This document shows positions 40,687-49,912 of a stretch of DNA of 64,000 bases, piece by piece. Location: NCBI GenBank assembly GCA_938009235.1, contig CALLIK010000004.1:62001-126000 (forward strand), read 5' to 3'. A program made the position numbers and the translations under genes. A model generated the notes under the pieces. That model searched no databases. It was not told the origin of the DNA and was given only the letters and a program-made list of their open reading frames with translations. The DNA comes from an uncultured Caulobacterales bacterium. Lineage in GTDB: Bacteria; Pseudomonadota; Alphaproteobacteria; Caulobacterales; Maricaulaceae. The first letter of the stretch is position 1. Each line of letters opens with the position of its first letter.

Positions 40687-41126
40687 GTCAGTCTGTGCCT
40701 CTTAACCGAAATTCCGTGATGTCAATTCTTCCGCATCGTGACCCCATGTTATTTATTGATAGCGTGACGAAATTTGATGACACAACGGTTACAGCCCAAA
40801 CTTTGGTGCGTTCTGACTGGCCTGTTTTCAAAGGACACTTTCCTGACTTACCCATAATGCCTGGGGTCCTTCTTATTGAAACGATTGCCCAAGGTGGCGC
40901 TTTAATTCTTGGATTGAAGGGTGCCGTTCAGGATGGACGTTTTATAGCTTTAACAGGTGTTGAAGCGACTAAGTTTCGACGTGCCGTTAAACCTGGTGAT
41001 GTGATGGATATACAAGTTGAACTCGTACGTGAACGTCGAGGCTTTTATAAGTTCGAAGGCACTGTTAGTGTTGAAGGCGATCTCGCAGCTGAAGTTAAGT
41101 TTAGCGCTGCGCAGATGGGCTTATAG
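40683..41126 (+). CDS. fabZ: 3-hydroxyacyl-[acyl-carrier-protein] dehydratase
   Basis: Hotdog-fold dehydratase of fatty acid synthesis, 147 residues. The catalytic pair is visible as His52 (GHFPDLPIMPGVL) and Glu66 (LLIETIAQ). Its position in the lpx cluster ties acyl chain supply to lipid A synthesis, as in most Gram-negatives. The start ATG overlaps the lpxD stop, and lpxA begins nine bases downstream. Confidence 0.97.
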   Translation: MSQSVPLNRNSVMSILPHRDPMLFIDSVTKFDDTTVTAQTLVRSDWPVFKGHFPDLPIMPGVLLIETIAQGGALILGLKGAVQDGRFIALTGVEATKFRRAVKPGDVMDIQVELVRERRGFYKFEGTVSVEGDLAAEVKFSAAQMGL

Positions 41127-41135
41127 GGTGCTGAC

Positions 41136-41933
41136 ATGACGGTTCAAATACATGATACGGCATTGGTTGACCCCCAAGCAAAACTTGGGACGGGCGTAAA
41201 AATTGGCCCCTTCTGTCTGGTTGGTCCTGATGTGCAACTTGGCGATAACGTTGAATTAGTTGGGCATGTTAATTTGGTCGGGAACACCAAAATTGGAGAG
41301 CAATGTAAGCTCTATCCATTTGTTTCAATGGGATACGATCCGCAGGACTTTAAACATAATGGCGGTCCTGTTGGGATCGAAATTGGTGCGAGGTGCACAT
41401 TTCGAGAAAATGTAAATGTTCATCCTGGTACAGATATAGGTAAGCCTACCACGCGCATTGGTCATGATTGTTATTTCATGGTGGGCACTCATCTTGCTCA
41501 TGAAGGCCAAATGGGTAATCACGTAGTTGTTTCAAACGGTGCGCAGATCGGCGGGAACGTCACGATTGGGGATCATGTTATATTGGGCGGATTATGCGCC
41601 ATTCACCAACATACTCGGATTGGTGCTCACGCTTTTGTTGGCGGAATGGCGACCGTTATTAAAGATGTTATTCCTTACGGGTTTGTACTCGGAAATTCAG
41701 CCTATCTTGCTGGATTAAACATTGTGGGCCTAAAGCGTCGCGGGTTTTCACGACAAAAAATTCGTGAAATGCGGTCTGCGTATAGACTTTTATTTGCACA
41801 AGAAGGGACGTTCGCCGAGCGTCTAGATGATGCGACAACACTTTATGGGGAGCATCCAATCGTAAATGAAATTGTTGCCTTTATTCGTCACGATTCACAT
41901 CGATCCTTAACTATGCCAACGAGCGGTAAATAA
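41136..41933 (+). CDS. lpxA: UDP-N-acetylglucosamine acyltransferase
   Basis: First step of lipid A synthesis. The 265-residue product is a left-handed beta-helix of hexapeptide repeats with the catalytic His122 in THLAHEGQMGNHV and the C-terminal helical domain (FSRQKIREMRSAYRLLF). The length is normal. lpxI starts one base after its stop. Confidence 0.97.
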   Translation: MTVQIHDTALVDPQAKLGTGVKIGPFCLVGPDVQLGDNVELVGHVNLVGNTKIGEQCKLYPFVSMGYDPQDFKHNGGPVGIEIGARCTFRENVNVHPGTDIGKPTTRIGHDCYFMVGTHLAHEGQMGNHVVVSNGAQIGGNVTIGDHVILGGLCAIHQHTRIGAHAFVGGMATVIKDVIPYGFVLGNSAYLAGLNIVGLKRRGFSRQKIREMRSAYRLLFAQEGTFAERLDDATTLYGEHPIVNEIVAFIRHDSHRSLTMPTSGK

Positions 41934-41934
41934 C

Positions 41935-42774
41935 ATGCGTATAGGACTTATTGTTGGCGGCGAAAAACTTCCAGACTATGTTTATATGGCGGCTCTAGAG
42001 GCTGGCACTTTGGGTAGCTTGATCGCGATTACGCCCTTTGTTCCAAGGACAAAATTCACGAATGCCAACCGCGTACATCTTGGACAATTAGGTAAAATTC
42101 TAAAGACGTTGAAAGCCGACAAGTGCACACATGTATGCTTTGCGGGAGTTATAAAGCGGCCCAATTTCAAACAATTGAAACCAGACCTTGCTGGAATACG
42201 TTATCTTCCAGGGATTATTCGCGCGGCCTCAGGCGGAGATGACGCTTTGCTGCGGCATATGCTAAACTTGTTTGAGAGCCAAGGTTTTGAGATCATATCT
42301 CCGCAAGAGGTTTGCAAAGACTTGATGTTAGGTGAGGGCGTTTTTGGCGCTGTCGCAATGACGGATATACATAGAGCCGATGCTTTAAAAGCTTGCGAAG
42401 TCGCGAGCACGATTGGCTCGCTGGATGTTGGGCAAGGCGCAATTGTTGCCAGAGGTGTTACGCTTGCTGTCGAAGCCCAAGAAGGCACTGACGCCATGTT
42501 GAACCGAGTGTTGGACCTACCCGTTGAGTTACGGGGCACCTCAAGTGATCGTGTCGGCGTTTTAGCCAAAATGGTTAAGCCGCTTCAGGACATTCGCGTC
42601 GATTTCCCCACATTAGGCCCTGAAACGGTTAAACGCGCAGTAGACGCTGGGTTAGCTGGTATCGTGGCTGAGGCAGGCGGAGCCTTCGTTATAGATAAAG
42701 CCGAGACGATTAGGTTAGCAGATGAAGCGGGACTGTTCATTGTGGGCCTCCCCAAAGCTATAGTGCCTTCATAG
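41935..42774 (+). CDS. lpxI: UDP-2,3-diacylglucosamine pyrophosphatase LpxI
   Basis: Hydrolyses UDP-diacylglucosamine to lipid X, the fourth step of lipid A synthesis. The 279-residue product belongs to the former DUF1009 family: N-terminal IGLIVGGEKLPDYVYMAAL, central GDDALLRHMLNLFESQGFEIISP and C-terminal DFPTLGPETVKRAVDAGLAG. Alphaproteobacteria use LpxI in place of the unrelated LpxH, and it is typically encoded between lpxA and lpxB, as here. Confidence 0.95.
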   Translation: MRIGLIVGGEKLPDYVYMAALEAGTLGSLIAITPFVPRTKFTNANRVHLGQLGKILKTLKADKCTHVCFAGVIKRPNFKQLKPDLAGIRYLPGIIRAASGGDDALLRHMLNLFESQGFEIISPQEVCKDLMLGEGVFGAVAMTDIHRADALKACEVASTIGSLDVGQGAIVARGVTLAVEAQEGTDAMLNRVLDLPVELRGTSSDRVGVLAKMVKPLQDIRVDFPTLGPETVKRAVDAGLAGIVAEAGGAFVIDKAETIRLADEAGLFIVGLPKAIVPS

Positions 42775-42779
42775 ATAGA

Positions 42780-43931
42780 ATGAACATTTACCTGATTGCG
42801 GTTGAGCCGTCTGCAGATCAGCTCGGAGCCGATTTGGCGATTGCGTTGCGAGCTTTAAGTCCGGATGTGAAAATTTGCGGTATCGGCGGAACGCGCATGG
42901 CCGAGGCTGGTGTCTCAAGCGAGATGAATATCAACCGTCTTGCAATATTTGGTATTTCTGAAGCTTTGCTGCGACTGCCGCTCGTCTATCGTAAGATTGC
43001 AGAGGCGGCTGAGAGTATTGAACAGATCCAACCAGATATGGTCATTATGATTGATAGCTATGGTTTTATGGTGCGTCTGGCCGAACGATTGCGAAAACAA
43101 GGCTTTGATAAAACCCTCGTTAAATATGTAGCCCCTCAAGTTTGGGCGACCCGTCCGTCACGTGCAAAACGTCTCGCACGTCTGTTCGACTCTTTGCTGA
43201 CCTTGCATCCATTCGAAGCTAAATGGTTTACGCCTTTGGGACTACCAACGCAGCATGTTGGAAACGCCGTCCTAGATACGGATTTCGGGGCAGGTGATGC
43301 AGAACATTTACGCGCTAAATATAATCTAGGAGACCGCCCAATTCTATCTGTCTTCTTTGGCAGTCGCCCATCTGAAGTGGCCCGTCTAGCTAAACCGTTC
43401 TGCGACGCAATTGAAAAATTGAAAGCCAAAATGCCAGACCTCGCCATCATTAGCCCTGTGTCTGATGCTGTCGCCGAAAACGTAGGAGCTGCTGCGGGGG
43501 CGGACTTGAGAATGAATGAAATCATTCTTCTGCCCGAAGCATCAAAGCTTGATGTTATGGCTTGCTCAACCGCAGCATTGGCCTGCTCAGGAACTGCGAC
43601 CACGCAGTTAGCTTGCGCGGGTGTTCCGACTGTAGTGGCGTACCGTATGAGTTTGCTCACATTTGCTTTCTTGAAGCTTATGTTCCGAGCGAAATATATA
43701 TCTATGGTCAACCTTGCTGCAGACAAAATATTGATGCCTGAATTTATCCAAGGATCTGCAACTGGCGAAGCCTTGAGTGCTGCGGTCTTGCCTTACCTCA
43801 CAGACACAAAAAAACGCGCCGCAGTGAGCGACGCGTTGATTACTCAGACCGACGCAATGCGAGGGTCGAAAGGGGTATCAGCTAGCGCGCAGGCGGCGCA
43901 AGCTGTATTAGATAGTCTCGTTAGACCTTAG
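42780..43931 (+). CDS. lpxB: Lipid-A-disaccharide synthase
   Basis: Glycosyltransferase (GT19) joining lipid X and UDP-diacylglucosamine. The 383-residue product shows [12 protein letters not shown] at the N-terminus (residues 8-19, the family GExSGD region in variant form), [19 protein letters not shown] and the C-terminal [21 protein letters not shown]. Start ATG 42780, five bases after lpxI. Its last four bases overlap the convergent gltA stop. Confidence 0.95.
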   Translation: MNIYLIAVEPSADQLGADLAIALRALSPDVKICGIGGTRMAEAGVSSEMNINRLAIFGISEALLRLPLVYRKIAEAAESIEQIQPDMVIMIDSYGFMVRLAERLRKQGFDKTLVKYVAPQVWATRPSRAKRLARLFDSLLTLHPFEAKWFTPLGLPTQHVGNAVLDTDFGAGDAEHLRAKYNLGDRPILSVFFGSRPSEVARLAKPFCDAIEKLKAKMPDLAIISPVSDAVAENVGAAAGADLRMNEIILLPEASKLDVMACSTAALACSGTATTQLACAGVPTVVAYRMSLLTFAFLKLMFRAKYISMVNLAADKILMPEFIQGSATGEALSAAVLPYLTDTKKRAAVSDALITQTDAMRGSKGVSASAQAAQAVLDSLVRP

Positions 43932-45229
43932 CGTTTGTTTAGCGGCATATAGATACGCGGCTCTGCCCCAGAATAAAGCTGACGCGGACGTCCAATACGC
44001 TGTGATGGATCTTCAAGCATTTCATTCCATTGCGAAATCCAACCGACTGTGCGCGCAAGTGAGAACAGTACAGTGAACATGGATGTTGGGAAGCCAAGTG
44101 CTGAAAGCACGATGCCAGAGTAGAAGTCGACATTTGGATAAAGCTTTTTGGATACGAAATACTCGTCTTCAAGGGCGATTTTTTCTAGCTCTTTAGCAAC
44201 GTCAAGAATTGGGTTGCTGATGTTGAGTTCTTCCAAGACTTCATGCGCAACTTTTTGCATTACGCGTGAGCGCGGGTCAAAATTCTTATAGACGCGATGT
44301 CCAAAGCCCATGAGTCGGAATGGATCAGATTTGTCTTTCGCGCGTGCGATGTATTCTGGAATGCGGTCTACAGTTCCGATTTCTTCCAACATTTTCAAGC
44401 AAGCTTCATTGGCTCCGCCATGACTCGGTCCCCAAAGACACGCAATGCCCGATGCGATACATGCATATGGGTTAGCGCCAGAAGAGCCGGCCAAACGTAC
44501 AGTCGACGTTGATGCGTTTTGCTCGTGATCGGCGTGGAGGATGAAGATTTTATCCATTGCGCGCGCGATTGTAGGTGAGACTTTATATTCTTCAGCCGGA
44601 ACTGAGAAACACATTTTCAGGAAGTTCTCTGAATAGGACAAGGAGTTGTCTGGATAGACAGTTGGTTGTCCGATTGAGTATTTATAGGCACGCGCTGCGA
44701 TGGTTGGAATTTTTGCAATCAGGCGGTGGATCGCCATGTCACGCGCTGCGTTAACCGTCGTATGCGTGTCATCATGGTAGAAACCAGAAAGGGCGCCAAC
44801 TGTGCCGCACATCATCGCCATAGGATGGCTATCGCGGCGGAACCCATTGAAGAAGCTCTCGATTTGATCATGCAACATTGTGTGCGATGTGATCGTGTCT
44901 GTGAACTTTGTGTTCTCAGCTTGATTTGGAAGCTCACCATTGATCAGAAGATAGGCAACTTCGAGGAAGGTCGAGTTTTCTGCCAAGTCTTCGATATCGT
45001 AACCACGATAAAGGAGCTGCCCTTTGTCGCCATCAATGAAGGTGATCTGACTTTCAGTTGAACATGTGGATGTGAACCCTGGGTCAAATGTGAAATGACC
45101 AGATTGCTTATAGAGTGAGCGTACATCAATTCCGGGTACGCCCATGCTGCCTTTCATGATAGGTAGCTCATAGGTTTTGCCGTCGATTGTTACGGTGGCC
45201 GTACCCGTGTTTGTAATTTTATTTTCCAT
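43928..45229 (-). CDS. gltA: Citrate synthase
   Basis: Condenses acetyl-CoA and oxaloacetate at the entry of the TCA cycle. The 433-residue product is the proteobacterial hexameric-type enzyme, with active-site residues His270 ([11 protein letters not shown]), His311 ([14 protein letters not shown]) and Asp368 (NVDFYSG). The gene lies 39 bases downstream of gltX on the same strand, so both are probably cotranscribed. It converges on lpxB with a four-base overlap. Confidence 0.97.
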   Translation of the reverse strand: MENKITNTGTATVTIDGKTYELPIMKGSMGVPGIDVRSLYKQSGHFTFDPGFTSTCSTESQITFIDGDKGQLLYRGYDIEDLAENSTFLEVAYLLINGELPNQAENTKFTDTITSHTMLHDQIESFFNGFRRDSHPMAMMCGTVGALSGFYHDDTHTTVNAARDMAIHRLIAKIPTIAARAYKYSIGQPTVYPDNSLSYSENFLKMCFSVPAEEYKVSPTIARAMDKIFILHADHEQNASTSTVRLAGSSGANPYACIASGIACLWGPSHGGANEACLKMLEEIGTVDRIPEYIARAKDKSDPFRLMGFGHRVYKNFDPRSRVMQKVAHEVLEELNISNPILDVAKELEKIALEDEYFVSKKLYPNVDFYSGIVLSALGFPTSMFTVLFSLARTVGWISQWNEMLEDPSQRIGRPRQLYSGAEPRIYMPLNKR

Positions 45230-45268
45230 ATCTGATGTACCTTCCTGGGGGTGTCTTTTTGTTATCTT

Positions 45269-46678
45269 CTATCCGAATGTCGCGATAGCATCGTCCAAGC
45301 GAGCCAATGTTTCGTCATGACCCAAGAGGGCCAGAACGATTGAAAGGTCGGGAGAGGGCAAGCCACCCGTCAAAGCCGCTCGGACGGGTTGTCCAATGCG
45401 GCCAAAGCCGAGTTCGCGTTGTTCCGCAAAGTCCGTCAAAAACAATTGAAGGGCCTCTGCTGTCCACGGCGTGTCTTTGAGGGATTTAAGCGCCTGAGTC
45501 AAAGCGGAGAGTAGATCTATTACGCCGTCACGCTTTAGAGGTTTAGCCGCTTTACCCGTGATTTCGAGAGGGCGGACGTCCATTAAGTACCTCGCTTGTT
45601 CTGCCAATTCGATAAGTGTCTTAGCGCGGGGCTTTAAAGACGGCGTTCCCGTCAAGATACGAGCCTGTACTAAATCAGAGAGAGGGCCTGCATTGACGGT
45701 CTCTAAAAATGGTAAGGCGTGTTCCATGAGGTCTGCGTCATCCATCTCAATCATGTGCTGTGCGTTGATGAAATCCATTTTATCAAAGTCGAGACGCGAT
45801 GGAGAGGCGTTAATGCCTTCCAATGAAAATGCGTCTGTTAGATCCGCGTCGTTTAAGAAAATTTCGACATCGCCATGGCTCCACCCTAGCTTGACGAGGT
45901 AATTACGAAGGCCAGAGGGTAAGTACCCCATTTCAGCATAGCCCATGACGCCGAGCGCGCCGTGGCGTTTGGAGAGTTTTTTGCCATCTGGACCGTGGAT
46001 GAGGGGAACATGCGCCCATTCAGGCAGGTCCCAACCAAGGGCTTTGTAAAGCTGCGTTTGACGGCCTGCGTTGATAAGGTGGTCATCGCCGCGAATAACA
46101 TGCGTCACATCCATATCGTGATCATCCACGACGACAGCTAGCATATAGGTAGGGGTTCCATCGGCGCGGAGGAGAACGAGGTCATCAAAGCTCTCATTCT
46201 TCCATGTGACGTCGCCTTGGACGTGATCGTGAAGAGTTGTTTCACCTTCGGGGACACGAAACCTAACTGCAAAGGGGGCGTCTGGGTGATCTGATCTGTC
46301 GCGGCATGGGCTGCGGAATGCGCGATTGTTCTCGCGTGCGTCCGCTTTCAACGCTTCCACGTCTTCTGCCGTTTGGTAACAGCGATAGGCGGCCCCGCTT
46401 TCCAAAAGCATATTGGCCGCTTTAACATGTGCGTCCACATTGGCGCTTTGATAGACGACATCGCCATCCGCTTTGAGGCCCAACCAGTCCATGCCCTTGA
46501 GGATAGCGGTCGTCGCTTCATCCGTGCTGCGGGCGCGATCAGTATCTTCGACGCGAAGTTTAAATTGACCCCCCATTTTTTTGGCAAAGTACCAGTTGAA
46601 CAAAGCTGTACGCGCGCCGCCAATATGCAGAAATCCCGTCGGGGACGGTGCGAAACGAGTGACAACTGGGCGGGTCAT
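45269..46678 (-). CDS. gltX: Glutamyl-tRNA synthetase
   Basis: Class I synthetase, 469 residues. The HIGH-type motif is TGFLHIGGARTALFNW (14-29) and the KMSKS-type motif KLSKRHG (234-240); VEDTD follows in the catalytic domain. The start is the ATG at 46678, with no possible longer N-terminus. No Shine-Dalgarno site precedes it, and a TATTAT/TATACT -10-like box ends within a few bases of the ATG, so a leaderless message is possible. It is divergent from comEC. Confidence 0.96.
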   Translation of the reverse strand: MTRPVVTRFAPSPTGFLHIGGARTALFNWYFAKKMGGQFKLRVEDTDRARSTDEATTAILKGMDWLGLKADGDVVYQSANVDAHVKAANMLLESGAAYRCYQTAEDVEALKADARENNRAFRSPCRDRSDHPDAPFAVRFRVPEGETTLHDHVQGDVTWKNESFDDLVLLRADGTPTYMLAVVVDDHDMDVTHVIRGDDHLINAGRQTQLYKALGWDLPEWAHVPLIHGPDGKKLSKRHGALGVMGYAEMGYLPSGLRNYLVKLGWSHGDVEIFLNDADLTDAFSLEGINASPSRLDFDKMDFINAQHMIEMDDADLMEHALPFLETVNAGPLSDLVQARILTGTPSLKPRAKTLIELAEQARYLMDVRPLEITGKAAKPLKRDGVIDLLSALTQALKSLKDTPWTAEALQLFLTDFAEQRELGFGRIGQPVRAALTGGLPSPDLSIVLALLGHDETLARLDDAIATFG

Positions 46679-46737
46679 GGGAGTATAATACTTTCAGGCT
46701 TGCATTATTCTTAGATTTGGGCGCTCTATGGCATGTG

Positions 46738-48879
46738 ATGATGGATGTGAATAGAGATTTTCAAGATGAGGACGCGCAATTCGCATCTTTGAAAAAGGCC
46801 TTTAAACGCGGATTTGATGCGTTCGAGGCCTCATTAGGTTTCAATTCGAGTGTGATCGCCTTTGCCGTGGGTATTGGGACCTATTTCAGCTGGCCGAGAG
46901 AGCCATCCGTAGTCATCGTTTCAGGCCTCATTCTTTTTCTAGGTTTACTTTGGCTAGTTGCACAGCGACGGTTTTGGGTCGGCGCTAGCGTGTTTTGGTT
47001 GATTGTCTTGGTGGGATTGGGAGTGGGCCGCGGCGTTTGGCACACCGCGGCCGTTGATGATCCACGCCTGCCATCATTTGAACGCACATACCGCATCGAA
47101 GGCTGGGTTAGCGCGATAGAGAAATCGGGCAAGAGTGAGCGCTATGTCGTCGAAACGCACGCGATACGCGGCTTAACCAAAGACGATATGCCAACACGCT
47201 TGCGTATTCGTGTCACCAAAGCGCCTGAGCCTCCAATTTTGGCGGGTGATACGATCAACTGGTTGGTCGCAGCCAAGGCCCCGCCAAGCGCCGTTGTGCC
47301 GGGAGGGTATAACTCGGCGCAGGCGGCTTATTTTCGAGGGACTGGCGGATTTGGGTTTGGGTATGGCGCACCAGAACAACAAACCGATGTTGAGCTTGGG
47401 GGAATGGACGCTGTTAAGCGAGCCGTTGTTCGGTGGCGATATGGCATAGCGGACCGTGTCATGGCGACAGCGCCTTCGGCGACAGCAGGGTTGCAGGCGG
47501 CGTTGATGACGGGTGTGCGGCGGTTTATCCCAACGGCGCAGACAGAGAACTTACGCGTCGCTGGCCTCGCGCATATTCTGGCGATCTCAGGTTTGCATAT
47601 GGCGTTATTGGCGGGTGGTACTTATTCCGCCATGACATTTTGCTTGGCCTGTATCCTACCTCTGTCTCGGCGATATGATGTGCGAAAGTTCGCGGCATTT
47701 ACCGCGATTTGTGCGGCTAGTTTTTATTTGGTTTTATCAGGCGCATCTGTCGCGACTCAACGCGCGTGGGTGATGTCGACGATCTTCTTTTTGGCGATCA
47801 TATTGGACAGGCGCGCAGTGTCGATGCGGTCCGTGTCTGTGGCCGCTTTTGTTACGCTCGCTTTGCATCCTGAGAGTTTGATCTCGGTTGGATTTCAGAT
47901 GTCCTTTGCTGCCGTGGCCGCATTGGTCGCGGTCTATCAGGCATGGCAAAGTTGGCGGCCCGCATACACCCAGCGAGGGCCCATTCGGCGCGGGGTTGAT
48001 TTCTTTGCGTCGCTGAGTGTGACAAGCCTCGTCGCGGGTTTCGCCACGGGCCTGTTTGCCTTGTTTCACTTCAACCGATTTGCGCAATATGGCTTTGTTG
48101 GGAACCTCTTAGCTATGCCCGTGTTCTCGCTTTTTGTGATGCCGCTCGCGGTGGTGTCGCTACTGGCTATGCCTTTCGGATTAGACGCTGTGCCGCTTAA
48201 ATTGATGGGCATGGCGTTGGAGCCGATCTTGACAGCAGCGGAGTGGGTGGCGGGTTGGCCGGGCGCAATGATCTATATTGGCGCGGCTCCCGACTGGGTG
48301 TTGCCGACCTATAGTCTCGGGTTTATAGCTCTGTGTATGGGGCGCGGATGGATTAGGTTATTTGGTTTATCTATTGTTTTTATAGCATTTTTAGGTTGGA
48401 ATACTGCGTCAAAGCCAGACTTGCGTATTTCTGATACAGGTAAGGTCGCATTTTGGGCTGTGCCAGAGAATGGGCCAGAAGACAGCGGTGGCAAGCCCGT
48501 TTTGATGGTTGGGTCGCGAAGGCCTGATAGGTATGGTCGAGAGCAATTTGCGCAACGCGCAGGTTTGAGCGATGTGGATTGGGCACCTTATGCGGATAAG
48601 ATTGCGCAATGTGATGCGCTGGCCTGCCGCGCGAAAATCGGAGACTGGCAAGTCTCAATCCTCAAACATCCATCCGAAGTCCCTGAGGAATGTATGGCCT
48701 CTGACTTGGTGATCTTAGCGGTTCGGAGTGCAGGACCTATCGCGAGGCGGAACTGTTCAGCGGTGCTAGTGGACGAAAAATCTCTGCGGGAAACAGGCGC
48801 GCTCGACGTTTATCTCAAGGAGCATATAACAACAAAGGCCGCGCGCCCCTCGAAGGAGAAGCGGCGGCCTTGGGATTAG
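46738..48879 (+). CDS. comEC: ComEC/Rec2-family DNA uptake channel protein
   Basis: Inner-membrane channel family for DNA uptake. The product (about 713 residues) has an N-terminal DUF4131-like segment, the Competence domain with LAHILAISGLHMALLAGG and further helices up to about residue 560. The C-terminal 150 residues correspond to the metallo-beta-lactamase-like region but lack recognisable HxHxDH zinc motifs, which is usual for alphaproteobacterial versions. The start is uncertain among GTG 46735, ATG 46738 and ATG 46741. Location between gltX and lexA is conserved in the class. No other competence gene is in the window. Confidence 0.9.
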   Translation: MMDVNRDFQDEDAQFASLKKAFKRGFDAFEASLGFNSSVIAFAVGIGTYFSWPREPSVVIVSGLILFLGLLWLVAQRRFWVGASVFWLIVLVGLGVGRGVWHTAAVDDPRLPSFERTYRIEGWVSAIEKSGKSERYVVETHAIRGLTKDDMPTRLRIRVTKAPEPPILAGDTINWLVAAKAPPSAVVPGGYNSAQAAYFRGTGGFGFGYGAPEQQTDVELGGMDAVKRAVVRWRYGIADRVMATAPSATAGLQAALMTGVRRFIPTAQTENLRVAGLAHILAISGLHMALLAGGTYSAMTFCLACILPLSRRYDVRKFAAFTAICAASFYLVLSGASVATQRAWVMSTIFFLAIILDRRAVSMRSVSVAAFVTLALHPESLISVGFQMSFAAVAALVAVYQAWQSWRPAYTQRGPIRRGVDFFASLSVTSLVAGFATGLFALFHFNRFAQYGFVGNLLAMPVFSLFVMPLAVVSLLAMPFGLDAVPLKLMGMALEPILTAAEWVAGWPGAMIYIGAAPDWVLPTYSLGFIALCMGRGWIRLFGLSIVFIAFLGWNTASKPDLRISDTGKVAFWAVPENGPEDSGGKPVLMVGSRRPDRYGREQFAQRAGLSDVDWAPYADKIAQCDALACRAKIGDWQVSILKHPSEVPEECMASDLVILAVRSAGPIARRNCSAVLVDEKSLRETGALDVYLKEHITTKAARPSKEKRRPWD

Positions 48880-48894
48880 TATATAGGTCTTGTG

Positions 48895-49536
48895 CTAGTG
48901 GTAACTGCGCACGAGGCCGACGAGGATGCCTTGAACTTCGACACGGTCAGGGCCGTAAGTTTTTGTCGGGAAGTCTTTGTTTTCCGCGATCAACTCGACC
49001 TGATTACCTGTGCGGTAAATACGCTTGAGGGTGGCTTCATCTTGGTCAACGAGGGCGACAACAATTTCATTATTGCGCGCTGTATTGGCTTTACGGATCA
49101 CGACAATATCGCCGTCCATAATGCCCGCTTCGATCATCGACTCACCTTCAACTTCAAGCGCGTAGTGATCGCCATTGCCCATCATGGACGGAGGAACCGC
49201 CATGAGGTTGTGTGAGTCTTCAATCGCGGCAATCGGCAGACCTGCTGCGATTTTTCCGACGAATGGAATTTCATAGCTATCATTTGACGCAACAGGGGTG
49301 AGGGCAGCGCCGTTATCATAACCTTCTGGCAGTTTCAGGACTTCCAGTGCGCGGGCCTTATTCGGCAGGCGGCGGAGGAAGCCACGCTCTTCGAGCGCGG
49401 TGATTAAACGGTGAATGCCAGACTTCGACGCCAGACCGAGTGCGTCCTTCATTTCGTCATAAGATGGGGGAACACCAACGGCTTGAATCCGCTTATCAAT
49501 GAGAATGAGTAGGTCTCTCTGCTTCTGGGTTAGCAT
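48895..49536 (-). CDS. lexA: LexA repressor
   Basis: SOS transcriptional repressor that self-cleaves when RecA is activated. The 213-residue product has a winged-helix N-terminus ([18 protein letters not shown] and [20 protein letters not shown]), the cleavage site Ala98-Gly99 ([11 protein letters not shown]), nucleophile Ser133 (EGESMIEAG) and base Lys171 (EATLKRI). The start ATG 49536 has GGAG nine bases upstream; the frame extends six codons further without conservation. A LexA box and a TTGACA promoter lie upstream, showing autoregulation. Confidence 0.97.
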   Translation of the reverse strand: MLTQKQRDLLILIDKRIQAVGVPPSYDEMKDALGLASKSGIHRLITALEERGFLRRLPNKARALEVLKLPEGYDNGAALTPVASNDSYEIPFVGKIAAGLPIAAIEDSHNLMAVPPSMMGNGDHYALEVEGESMIEAGIMDGDIVVIRKANTARNNEIVVALVDQDEATLKRIYRTGNQVELIAENKDFPTKTYGPDRVEVQGILVGLVRSYH

Positions 49537-49573
49537 CCAAATATCTCCGAACAAAATAGCAACATCATCATTT

Positions 49574-49588
49574 GTTCTACGGATGTTC
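49574..49588 (-). promoter_or_regulatory. LexA box upstream of lexA (GTTC-N7-GTTC)
   Basis: On the plus strand GTTC (49574-49577), seven bases (TACGGAT), GTTC (49585-49588), the canonical alphaproteobacterial LexA operator. It overlaps the predicted -10 of lexA and lies about 40 bases before its start, giving autoregulation. Confidence 0.88.
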
Positions 49589-49601
49589 TCTTGTTTGTCA
49601 A
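49574..49601 (-). promoter_or_regulatory. lexA promoter
   Basis: On the minus strand, TTGACA (49601-49596, a perfect -35 consensus) is followed after 16 bases by TAGAAC (49579-49574). The -10 box shares bases with the LexA operator. The SOS peptide promoter at 25176-25204 has the same layout. Confidence 0.7.
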
Positions 49602-49612
49602 GTGATGAAGAA

Positions 49613-49855
49613 TTAGATTTCTTCTATGACTACTAATTCCTCTTCAGGAAATATGTCTTTGAAAGTAGTTTCATTCACATGGTTGACGGAACGCCCATTT
49701 CGTAACTTAGCACTTTTTGGGCCAGGTAACTCGGCGTTGGGATTGCTCATAGATGCAGCGGAAATATATGTCTGATATACATCAACTATATCTTTTTGGC
49801 CACTTGGACGCTTAACCCTGAATGATTTTACCAATACTGTTCTTGTAGTTTGCAT
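49613..49855 (-). CDS. Small protein of unknown function between trpC and lexA
   Basis: An 80-residue protein that I do not recognise. It is charged, with a basic N-terminal half ([15 protein letters not shown]) and an acidic end ([12 protein letters not shown]), and has no membrane segment. The start is well supported by GGAGAAG about seven bases before the ATG. The gene is visibly more AT-rich than its neighbours. A promoter-like TTGAAG, 18 bases, TATATG lies just upstream (49864-49911). In many alphaproteobacteria this slot holds moaC and moeA, so this may be an acquired or lineage-specific gene. Confidence 0.6.
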   Translation of the reverse strand: MQTTRTVLVKSFRVKRPSGQKDIVDVYQTYISAASMSNPNAELPGPKSAKLRNGRSVNHVNETTFKDIFPEEELVVIEEI

Positions 49856-49912
49856 GTTTATGCTTCTCCATTTTAAACTAGTTAAGCATATATTGTGGTT
49901 TTGAAATCAGCT

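Noticed and set aside
43136..43726. 196-codon minus-strand frame
   Set aside because: It is inside lpxB on the opposite strand; lpxB is supported by family motifs.
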